Shown: positions 53,901 to 64,000 of the stretch, one piece after another | Layout: every line of letters starts with the position of its first letter | How positions within the stretch are numbered: the stretch's first letter is position 1 | From: Symsagittifera roscoffensis | Lineage: Eukaryota > Xenacoelomorpha > Acoela > Convolutidae | Assembly: GCF_963678635.1 (NCBI RefSeq) | Contig: NC_087064.1 | Span: forward strand, 76,346,213-76,410,212 | Direction of reading: 5' to 3' | Length of the DNA: 64,000 nt | Made by a program: the position numbers and the translations under genes | Notes under the pieces: generated by a model | Told to the model about the DNA's origin: nothing | Database searches by the model: none | What the model saw: the letters and a program-made list of their open reading frames with translations, nothing else

Positions 53901-56900
53901 AAATATTGAAACATTTTAAAATAAAAGTGTAAGTGATCTTATACACAAATTAAGTGTACAATCACATCAGTTCATTGATAAACTGATTCAACTCACGAAG
54001 TATATAATCAGATCGATAATTGTGCTCGCAATAATTAAAACTCTTCCTCATTTCGAAGTTTATCCTCAGTTTCTCATGAATATAATCTCAATTTAATTAT
54101 ATTCACAGGCGTCACTAAAGAGGGAATTATACTCTAAGATTAAGGAAGGAGCTGGTACAAAAAAGTTGTAAGAAAACACATCGGAAATATCAATTCTCCC
54201 TAGATTTTAGTTTCAAAATAAATCAAGTCAAAAGCACAAATAAAGTGCGTTTTACAGACCTGAGCCAAAATTAAGGTTCAATTTCTATATTTAACGAAAA
54301 TTTCATGAACACAGAAACTAAAAATGGTGAATCGATGTCAATTTTTTTTTTAGAAAAGGACACCACAGCCTAATTTTCAAGACAAGTTCAAGTTTGAGTT
54401 TTAAAAAAAATTTCAAGGAAAGATATCTCATATAATAACTTCCAACAATTTAGACTAAACCAACAACAACCATAAACTAAAATTCTAATAAATCAACAAC
54501 TTTACTAGGGGTCACATGACAGTTAGGTTTCAAAACTTCAAGCATGAAGCTCTTTTTGAGCTATGTAACGCTCTGGTAAAATGATTCATTTTCTGGTTAA
54601 ATTTTTGATTATATGATTGCCGTTTTTCTAAAGCATCAAAAGTTTTATTGATAGCAAAAGAATTGAACTCCAAACAACTCAAAACCTGGTTTTAATTGGT
54701 TTTAGTGAGCTGCAGTTGTCCTTAAGCCTGAAATTTACGTCTCCGGATTTGGTTTTCAGTGTCGAAATTTTTGGTTCACATTCAAAATTTTGGGGAAAAA
54801 GTGTATCAAAAAGAAAATCTCAACCCAGAAGTCAAAAATCTGAAGTCTTCCTTAATAGTTTGTGCGTTTCCTTTACTAACTGTGGCTCGTAAATCTTAAA
54901 TTTTTGGCGATTGTTTTGATTTTTTGAGAAATTTTCATCACTAAAAACTTCATATAAATTCTTTAAGCTCATCCCCTAATTACAGAATAAAAAGCTTTTT
55001 TTTGTTTTGGAAATTAAATTGTGAAAATTTTTTGTGAAGCAAATGTTGAAATTTCTACAACCCACATTTCAATTTAACTTAATCAAATAAGCCAATTGAG
55101 AACAACCAGATCTAATTTTGGAAATGTAACGAGGTTAAATTCAACCGAAACGGCTAAATGTTTTCTCAAAATTGTCGAAACAAAAATTCCATATTATTAT
55201 GCACTGAAGCAAGTCCATGGTATGATTGAATCGCAAATGATGTTGGACATATTGCGTTAATTAGTTCACAGTTGAGAAGTTCATTCATTAAATGGTATGA
55301 GGGAATGGACCTAGAAAAAAAAATAACTTGCTTGGAATGATCTAAGGGGCTAGAAGCAGAATTTGCTTGGAATGATCTAAGAAATGTGTTTGCATAAAAG
55401 TTCTTTGAAAATGAAAATATACATAGAAGGCGAATAGAATTAAATTAGAAAAAAAACATAACTAAAATTACCCTGCAAACTTATTAAAAGGTAAATACAC
55501 AAATTAGGCCCCACAAAAGATTGTAATGGCCAATGGCCAAACTTGTTTTTGAATGACGATCAAATAACTACAAAAAACTGATTGTTTTTTGTTTGAGCTT
55601 TCAGACCCCACGGTCTTTAAACAAAGAGCGCATCAATTTTTGATCAAAAATCTAGCCACAACTTGGCAGTAATTAAAAAACCATATTGATACAAATGGCC
55701 TAAGCTTCACAGTAACCGGCAAATTTATTGGAGCAACATCCAGTAGCTTAGATAAAAAGTCAGAACCAGACGGAAAAATATCAAACTTAAATAAACAAAC
55801 TTGGTGAAAAATTATAAAGTTAACGCTGCAATTACCTCAAATGAGCCATAACGGATGGAAAAATGACGGATATCTTTACTCTGTACTCAAGGATACTATT
55901 CTGATGTCGAAATTGAAGAAAATAATTAAATTTAGAACAGCCTCCGGACGACTCAAACACACAAACTTATATCAATATAGATCAAAACCCCTTTCGTGGC
56001 AAAAATAAGCATAAACGTCTTAAATTTCAGTTTTTAGAAGACACGAGAGCAACATGTCACATATAAGTTTTAATGCCGATCAGAAATTTTCTAAACCACA
56101 ACCTTTAATTTTTAGTTCTAAATCAAATTAGGGGGCATTTAATTTTGAGACACTTAAACCCAAAGACTAATGTTTGTTTGAAGCTAAATTCTAGACTAAG
56201 TGTGATTTTTTAGTAGGAGTAGAACGAGTGTGTAGTTATTTAAGTTTTCACTGCGGCTAAAGTGAAAGTTAGGAATAAATTTTTCCCCTTTTTTTTACTA
56301 TACCTATAAGTTTTTCAATCTCTATGTTGGAAAATAAAAAAAAATCAGAAAATTTAGTATCTAAATATAAAAAAAGCAGTAAAAATTATTTCTACCTGCG
56401 TTTTTAATTATAAAGTAACATTAGATTAAGATAAAATTTTATGGCAGAATGATTTACAGTTATTTGAATATATAAAACTAACTTTGAAAACTAGTGTACA
56501 ATTTAACTTTGAAGAGGTCGATTTTTATGAAGTTTGGATACCATTTTCAAAACTTTGTGCAATCTATTTTCAGTCTCTTTTTTTTCAACACTCACTTGTA
56601 AGAATTTTATCAACTATGCTGTAGAACACTCTTCTTCTGAATCATTTTTTCTAGGCTTTTCTTGTCTTTCTGTTGGTGTGCTTTTCCCATACTAACTGCA
56701 AAAGATTAACTCGATGGAGAAGAACACTCAAAATAATCATTTCATCGACATTTAGGAAATAGTAGTTCCTTTACAGAAAACTCGGTAACGCTAATTTTAT
56801 ATACAACACTAAATTGCGGTTAAACAGTTCTATTTTTCTCAAATTACTGCTTGTGGGGTAGACCTAAAGATGCCCAAACCCGACTAAAGTTTTTGGTACA

Positions 56901-57819
56901 AAAAGAAGGATGCAAAAAACTGCAGCAATTTTGTTATCCTACGCAATCGAGAATTAAACAAGCCAATCAAGATTTTTGCACAATCACAAAATATAAGACA
57001 AAAATTGATTGCGGAATCCCCTGACAAATTGTGCAATCCAGCGAAGTTTACTTCATTTTACTCCAACTGCAAAAACGCATTAGTCTGCTAAATCCAAAAC
57101 AAAAACTGCCTTAGCATTTTTCTCCAAAACTGGCAATGTCATTGGATTCCAAACTTTTTCTCGCAAGCTAAATTTCAGTTGCAGCACCTAGTGCTTAAAT
57201 ATTTGTCTTTCGATTGCATCATCAGATTTCCGACATCAAAATTTTTTCGAAAAATTGCCGAGTTCAGCGCAATTTATGGGAATTTCAAGACCTCTATCAA
57301 AACCACTCTCAAAGTACCCGAGCTTGGCATCGTAATGAAAATTTTTGTTTTTGAATGAGCAGTAATTCATACAAGCCAAATAAAACCAGTTCATTGATGT
57401 TTGCAATTAAATTGAGGTAATTGTTTCGATCGAAATACAGTTGTACTAGATGACAAAATAAAAATTTGTTTTGGAAACTGAGTTTGTATGAGAAGTTATT
57501 CCAGTTCAAAACTTTCAAGAAAAATAAATTTAAGTTTTTATCTCGTTTTTTTAATCAACAGTTTTTTCAAATCTTGTTTCTCCAAGCTGAAATAATGCAT
57601 GCTAAAATATACAAATTTTCCGTAATCAGACACAAATTATATGCTCTCTGAGATCTGGTCTAGTAGTTCACATTGTGTTTGGGGTTAAAATTTCTAGCAA
57701 AAACAGAAGAAATTCAAAATAAATATCATTTCTGTTAACTATTTTAATTTTTTGCTGAAAATTGCTTCATTCACGTCCAAAGTGGAAATCGTTACTTTCA
57801 GGATCGCAAATAGCACTGA
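53901..57819. other. Intergenic, no gene seen
   Basis: A/T-rich; a short local duplication (TTGCTTGGAATGATCTAAG near 55330 and 55370). No RNA gene, ORF or transposon recognised. Confidence 0.45.
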
Positions 57820-58480
57820 CTATTCCGACCATAGTCCTAAAAATACAAAAAATCTAGTTTTTCTGACCAAAAATATCTGGCCAAAAAAATAGGATTTAAG
57901 CCTTGGACAATCATAGTAAAATAGGCTAATTTGAAAACAATTTTTGTAGTAAAAAAGACTAGAAAAACGGAAAGAAAAATATTAAAAAATTTTCAACTTT
58001 TTCCAAATTACTTTTTTGCAGAAGTTTTCTAAATTACTTTTTTGCAGAAGTTTTTGATTTCCAAAATATCGCTTAAAACTCCAAAAACTAACTTAAAACG
58101 ACTAAATTTAACTTTTTTGGCTGAATTTATACATAAATGAGCTGCCTGTTCACTCGGCTTTTTTAGCTCGAAACTAGACCAAAAATCAAAAAGTTCAAAC
58201 TAGTTTTTCTCAGCTCTTGGAAACATTTCTTCAAAATTTTCATTGTGGTTCAAATCACAACTAAAAAACTTCAATATGTTATATCACTCGACGCGTTCCG
58301 ATGAATATTTCTGGTACCTGATTTTGGTTGAAAAACAAAAGAAAAGGAAAAAAAGACAGAAAGAAAAAAGTAAAACAGACCCGAATTCAAAATTCCACCC
58401 AATTTTTCAAATGGTCGGAACAACAAAAAATAAGCGCGAATTTGCTGTGTTTTGCAATGGCGTTTCTTGTATTGTGTAGT
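57820..58480. repeat. Dispersed repeat R2 copy
   Basis: Shares blocks with 50.3-51.7 kb in the same orientation and with 2.0-2.4 kb in reverse (for example TTCAATATGTTATATCACTC). A 25-bp stretch (ATTACTTTTTTGCAGAAGTT region) is tandemly doubled near 58010-58050. The 78- and 99-codon ORFs here overlap each other and are not supported. Confidence 0.4.
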
Positions 58481-59606
58481 GCAGGTGAAAAATTAATCCA
58501 AATTAAGACGCCAATTGATCAAAATCTCTCGTTAAAAGACAAACAATTTTCAGTTTTTCTCAATGTTGCATTTAGCCGGGAGGTTCAAATTCTTGCTAGT
58601 AGACTTGTTGTTACGGAATGTAAATGATAGACGTGTTTTCTTCTAATTAATTTCATTTTTTCAAATCAATTTTTTGACTATTTGCAATCTGAAGGTGAAA
58701 AAAGTATAGGTTATTTTTTTCTCGTTCAGATCATAGAAGGCTCAAAAATGTAATTTCTGTCAAGTATTTATAATAAAGTAACGCAAAAGTTCGAGTTTTT
58801 GTTTAAAGCTTACGTCTGTCTCTTGGTCAAATCCAATATGTTTTCTTGTAAAATGAGAAAATAAACAATTGCGTTAGACCATGGAATTTCATCAAATTGC
58901 AATTGAGATTACGAGTGACGAGGTTTCCAAACATTTAGATATCTGTTATTGAAATATTTTTTAAAGGACAAGGGATGGAGCATCCACGACTTCACTGAAT
59001 ACAAGAAAATTTTGACAATAATCAATACAAGCAAACCTTTCGTTTTACTATTATCTTGTAAAGCAGGTGCCGTAATTTTTTCAAGATTTCAATGACGGTG
59101 TATCGACTAGATGAAAATCGTATCGACTAGCATAAAAATCGAAACATGGTCAAAATTCAATATTTAAATTCAATTATTGGATCTTGTTATTTATCGCGTT
59201 AAACAAGGTCCAAATTGTTCCCGCACTGGAGTTTCATAGATAAAAATCGGTTAATCTTACACCTCTTCGTCTGCAACCAAGGGAAGGGGGATTGGCGTGA
59301 GTACTAATTGCAGGGGGGGGGGGAGTTGAGCGAATTGTCACTCCTGAATGAAATAAATTAATGGTTAAGCATATGCGAAACAAATCCCCATTTTGCAAAA
59401 GGGCAATACTTAAAGAGATCCCAAAAACTTTGTTTAAATTACGGTTTTTACGCAAATTTCAATCAGTGTTCGGTTCAAGTCATTACAAGTCGGGACAGGG
59501 GTGTAACTAGGATTTTCTCGAGGCCAAAAATGGGCCAAAAAGGTGTTTAAATTTAAAAAGAAAAGTAGGGCTCTTTGGTACGACATGGGGTCGAATTCTT
59601 GCAAGG
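58481..59606. other. Intergenic, no gene seen
   Basis: A/T-rich with a run of about twelve G near 59313. The retroelement copy begins at 59607; CAAGG precedes it, but the partner target site is off the window. Confidence 0.45.
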
Positions 59607-60015
59607 TGGAACCTGATCTAAACTACATTTTATAATTGGATAAATTAGATATTTTACCACTGTAAAGTATTTAATATTAACCAATCATATTCCATCTAAC
59701 TAACAACCCACTTATTTGTAAGTGCTGAAATTACTTGTAATTTCAGCACCAGAGAGATTTGAATTTAACTTAGAAATTAGTTGCCTCTCCAAGAGAACTT
59801 CAGCTGCCGCAATAAACCAGTATACTCTAGATCTATTGAGCCTAGCAGAGACTAGTTAAACACCCTGAGAATAGTAGATAGAAGAGTAAGATTAGGATCG
59901 GTATTAGACTAAGAAGTTGCAGGAATCTATCCGGCCGAAAATAAGATAGCGTGACGAGCAGACGGTGTACCCTATCCGAAATTACTCTATGAGTTAGACA
60001 ATCCATCTTAACTCA
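59607..60015 (+). repeat. 5' LTR of the second copy
   Basis: 409 bp, TGGAACC...TTAACTCA, with scattered substitutions and small indels relative to the 410-bp LTRs. PBS TGGTGCGACC follows at 60018. Confidence 0.9.
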
Positions 60016-60101
60016 TCTGGTGCGACCATAAGTCTCGAATAAGACCTTATAGCTTAGAACTAACCAAAAATAGATTAGAAATTAGACAAAACATTTTCAA
60101 A

Positions 60102-60347
60102 ATGTTATACGATAATAACTTAATTGAAATGTCTCTACGACTCAATAGATCTGAGCCGATATTCCGCACAATACTAGAACTACCTGGTATTGGAAAAAGA
60201 CCTAGGACAAGAGACGATATACGACAACATAGAAACTTACCAATTAGTTTCATGGTTGTAAGGCAAAAGCCAACACAAACTTTTATATTTAGAATCTTAT
60301 TAGCAATGAATTTAGATTTTCAGATCATCATGATCATTTTTTCATGA
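60102..60347 (+). CDS. Homologue of the 77-residue leader ORF (81 codons here)
   Basis: Frame intact, with the same start MLYDNNLIEMSLRLNRSEP; it diverges only near the C-terminus (ends in a hydrophobic IIMIIFS instead of HLQT). Predominance of silent differences from 9642-9875 supports a translated product, although the rest of this element copy is defective. Confidence 0.55.
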   Translation: MLYDNNLIEMSLRLNRSEPIFRTILELPGIGKRPRTRDDIRQHRNLPISFMVVRQKPTQTFIFRILLAMNLDFQIIMIIFS

Positions 60348-61251
60348 TCATTTCAGGCGCTAAACAAAATTATTAATGTACAATAACGATTGATAAAAAG
60401 ATCTCAGATCGTTTTCCTAATTTCTGCAGTATTATTCAGAACATATTTGAAAAATATTTATTGAAAACAAAAAAAAATTAGTAGCATGACAATAAATTGT
60501 TAGTAAATATAAATCATCCTGTTGTTTCAGCTTCATCACCTAAACATAACAGCAATCATAAGCTCACTAACATCATTAAAAAACTAACTCTTTTTATTAA
60601 ATAAATTTAAACCATTTTAAACTTAAATTCACTTATTTTTAAACCAGATCATCAAGGCTTATCCCTGGATCTTTATAAATTTTCTATCTCACTAAATTTA
60701 AAATCTGATCATCAAGGCCTATCCTTGGTTCAAAACGAACAATTTTGTTCTCCCCCACCCACTTAGCAAGTGTCTAACGACCTCAAACGTCGATTCACTA
60801 TCCAACCCTTCCAAAAGACACAGGACTAATAGAATTTTTAATAGAAGAAAAAACTAACCATTCAAATTAAGTTAAACAGTGAAGAACTTCGGTTATTCAT
60901 CCTTCACTTGAACCCTCCTCTTAACAGACCCAGGATAGATCTTAGACTTAGTAAGTTTAAAATAGTATCTAACGAACTGCTTGCGTTCTAATTATACCTG
61001 AACCTTGTGGATCGTTTTACTATTCTCCAACCCTTGAACACAATCACTACCCCCAAGTAAGATTAAGTAAGTTAACACCTTAACTTAGACTAGCCACGAG
61101 AAAGTAAAAAATCATTCTTCGGAATCGATATATTTTTCTCTCCAACCCTGAACAAACGACCCAGGTTAAGCTAACCAAAAAATTGTAAGAATTAACAGTC
61201 TAGGAAAATAAAAATCACTAATAGCTTCTTGCATCCCTCATCCTTAACATT
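60348..61251 (+). promoter_or_regulatory. Structured leader of the second copy
   Basis: The two GATC...CAAGG hairpin repeats are at 60647-60671 and 60707-60731 at the same 60-nt spacing as in the intact copy, with a few stem changes. The C(TTCG)G hairpins and CCAACCCT spacers are also kept. Confidence 0.5.
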
Positions 61252-61712
61252 ATGTCATTCAAAAAGTTAGGAAATAAAAAAACAATCGTTTTACACAATT
61301 GTGAAATAGATAACCAAAAATACGATCTTGTAATCACTCAACATACACAAACAGTTGGATACATTCGAACAAAACGACAAACAATAAAATGGAAAATTAT
61401 AAACAAACAAAGACAAATCACACAAAAGAGATTTTCAAAAATAGAAACGCATTTTCTGAATCAGAAGCCAACAGTTTAGACGAACTATACAAATTAAAAG
61501 AATCAATAGATAAAAATTGTCCTATCCATGATCAATTATATTTTACCGACTCAGAAACAACTTCAAATTCATCAAAAAAAAGAAAAAGAAGAATAAAAAA
61601 GCAATATAAACACAAACCAGTACACCTGTATGATTGGAATCAACCAATTAGACACATTGATAGTTATATATTAACAGTCATCAAACGAAAAAATGAGCCA
61701 CACTCAAAGTGA
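61252..61712 (+). pseudogene. 155-residue basic ORF, frameshifted
   Basis: Homologous to 10808-11275. A one-base deletion near 61438 (within TTTTCAAAAATAG) shifts the frame, leaving overlapping frames 61252-61479 and 61389-61712. The end still overlaps the gag ATG at 61692. Confidence 0.8.
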
Positions 61713-64000
61713 CGAAAGTCCAGATGAAGAAGCAGTTTTTCCCTTTCTTATCGATTCACTTGATGATAGAGGACACACACGATTTTGTAAGAACTTACTC
61801 GTAAATTTGGTTGAACCAGGAATCAGTCCATGCAAAAATCAAAAGACAAATTATTGAACATTATTTGAAAGACATATGTAATCTAACACAGCAATACGGA
61901 ATCTACACCATAGAGTTCAGCACACCAAATACAGCCCATCGTAAATATGTAATTCAAACAGACGATATTGAATTAGAATTTTCAAAAGTATTTATAGAAT
62001 ATATCAAAAGCATACAGTACCATAACTCACAAAGAGCAAACTCCACATTCACTAACGAAGTTTTTGCAATAATATATAGTTTTATATCTATATTAGAAAA
62101 AACAGAAGTTCAAAGTATATCACCAACTGAAACATCCAAACATACAAAAGTACGAAATGAAATCACAGTGTTTTCAACATTTTTACATATAATCCGCGAA
62201 AACTTCACTAAAGAAGATGTTTCACAAAACAGTAAACATGATTTACAAAAGATTTTAGCATGGTTTATAATAGATTATTTCACCCACAATTTAGATTTAA
62301 TTTCACAAGCAAGAAAAAATTTCAGACCCCAAAATACCAATGACGACACTGTCCTTTCAGAACAATCAGATTACGTTTGGGACACTGACTGGTCTCATCC
62401 AGCATTTCTAAATATTCCACAAGACATCTCGAGTCAAGCAATAAGTACAATATATTTCCACAGAGATTATGTAAGAGTAATACCATTAATGATTGACGCA
62501 ACACCACTAAATTATAATACATTTTTACCTGATACACGAAACAACAGCTTAAATTCAACAGTTATACATAATGAAAATCTCAATGGAACAAGAAATCTTA
62601 CACAACAAGATATTCAAACACCATCACACTTCAAAAATGAAGAAATCGTCCAAACAACAGCAACAACTACACAACAAAGTATTTAACCAATACATCCCAA
62701 TCTGACAATACCAAGAAATACAAACACATTACTGACACAAGTAACATTACAATCAACCGTAAAACCTTCGGTTGCTCCAAAATATTACCATATGGACTAT
62801 CAAACGTATAGACCAATGACAATACCGTCAAAAACACGAAAACCGTTCATAAGAAACACTTTTGCAGAACACAATTATAATTATACTCACCAACCAAAAA
62901 GAAATCAACCTCCCCTAAAAAATACACAAAATTTAAATAACGTATGTTCACATTATTGCAATCTCCCAAAAACATCAACCTATTCAGTAAACTTTCCAGA
63001 TAATCCACAACCTACACAGGATCATAGTGAAAACTACCCATTTTTTCAACAGAATAAAAATAAACAACATACACCTTATAACACAAACTATTTATCATCC
63101 GATGATGATGATCACTACCAACCAGATATTTTTGCACCATGTACTAAAGAATATCGCACACAAAGACTGCGACAATCTCAACCATCCAAAAATATGAAAA
63201 TTTACCCACAAAACCCAACAGATATACAAAACCCACAACAAATGCATATACAAAACCCATTTAACGCACAATCTTTTCAACCAATACAACCACAAAACCC
63301 AATGTTAATGCATTCTTATCAACCAACTCAAATGCAAAATGAAATTCCGCTTCCATATTACCTTCAGCAACACGAAATAACAAAAAATCAACTTTCAAAT
63401 TTTTCACAAATGCCAAATGCCGCAGAATCACTACAGATGACAATGAATCCATACCTCATGGGTGGATCATCATTAACATCCAATAAACCACTGATGGTAT
63501 TCACAGGAACAGACCCTGAATATTCTGTAGAAGATTACCTAAATGCAGTAACAGCAAATTTAATTCTAAATATAGGACCTGAACCAATTAATACGCCACT
63601 ACATCAAAATTGGATACATAGACGCACAGCGTTAATACAAACAACATTAGATGGCGCAGCTCAAAAAAGGTTTTCAGTATTACCCATAAAAATAAAATCA
63701 GACTGGAAAAGATTCACACAAGATTTTTCAAAAATGTTTGATTCTGAAAGAAACAAACAACACCAAAAAGTTTTATGCAACGAAATACGTAGATTACCAA
63801 ATAAAACAATTAAACAATTAGCAGTACGAATCGAAACACTAGTTCGAAAAGCATATTCACTTAATACACATGATTATAAAAACACAAAAATGACAGAAAT
63901 TTTAATGATGACCTTAACACCTCAATTAAGAAAGATAGCTATAAAAAAGAGAGCATCTCATCCTTCCTCAATTCGAGAACCAGATTTAGATTTTAGGAAA
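61692..64000 (+). pseudogene. Gag-pol of the second copy, disrupted, runs off the window
   Basis: ATG at 61692. A 20-nt deletion near 61837 relative to the intact copy shifts the frame. A TCA-to-TAA-type nonsense change lies at 62684. A conserved capsid Trp is replaced by Arg at about 63668 (QKRF for QKWF). Capsid homology continues to the right edge (DLDFRK). Confidence 0.88.

Larger units (their letters stand above)
59607..64000 (+). mobile_element. Second copy of the large env-bearing Ty3/gypsy element, 5' part, decayed
   Basis: Starts with an LTR homologous to 9145-9554 and continues collinear with 9145-13560 of the window to the right edge, with a few percent divergence or more and several disabling changes. 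Same orientation as the intact copy, 50.5 kb downstream start to start. Confidence 0.93.

Noticed and set aside
58243-58627. Two Lys-rich overlapping ORFs (78 and 99 codons)
   Set aside because: They lie in repeat R2 in a poly-A-rich run and are not open in the related copy at 51.6 kb.

Overview
The window is nuclear DNA of an invertebrate animal. It carries the C-terminal part of a VPS45 gene, a rhodopsin-class GPCR split over GT-AG introns, tRNA-derived SINEs, LINE relics, Mutator-like DNA transposons and Ty3/gypsy elements. I cannot place it to phylum. The non-coding DNA is A/T-rich and largely made of diverged interspersed repeats.

Layout. (1) 1-1446 (+): VPS45, open from the left edge to its natural stop. 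(2) 1447-6924: intergenic, with a 351-bp segment present twice (4104, 4612), a SINE between the two copies and a second SINE at 6442. (3) 6925-49907 (-): one class-A GPCR gene. Its exons are 49460-49907 or 45449-45893 (two homologous first coding exons, TM1-TM3), then 42122-42440 (TM4-TM5), 41566-41736 (TM6-TM7) and 6925-7312 (end of TM7 and tail). All splice phases agree. (4) The last GPCR intron (7313-41565, 34 kb) holds a complete 18,873-bp env-bearing Ty3/gypsy element on the + strand (9145-28017; 410-bp LTRs that look identical, CTGT target duplication). It also holds a decayed 7.1-kb Ty3/gypsy element on the - strand (33949-41043; GTCGG target duplication), two Mutator-type elements with 10-bp target duplications, a LINE relic and an interspersed repeat. 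(5) 42.4-59.6 kb: introns and intergenic DNA with a LINE relic, a SINE, a foldback MITE and repeats. (6) 59607-64000: the 5' part of a second, mutated copy of the large env-bearing element, same orientation, running off the right edge.

The centrepiece is the 18.9-kb element. Its order is LTR; PBS; a 77-residue ORF; a structured ~0.9-kb leader; a 155-residue basic ORF; a 2740-residue single-frame gag-pol (capsid, zinc knuckle, DSG protease, YLDD reverse transcriptase, RNase H, HHCC/DDE integrase with GPY/F module); two small hydrophobic ORFs; a Q/S/P-rich region without ATG and with a frame change; an 858-residue glycoprotein that to me resembles chuvirus-type glycoproteins; an unrecognised 601-residue ORF; 1.6 kb non-coding; LTR. 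Several ORF junctions overlap (ATGA, or by 13-26 nt), suggesting coupled translation. Identical LTRs, an intact target duplication and uninterrupted major ORFs point to a very recent insertion. Comparison with the 59.6-kb copy shows mostly silent differences in the small 5' ORF and conserved leader hairpins, so these parts are probably functional.
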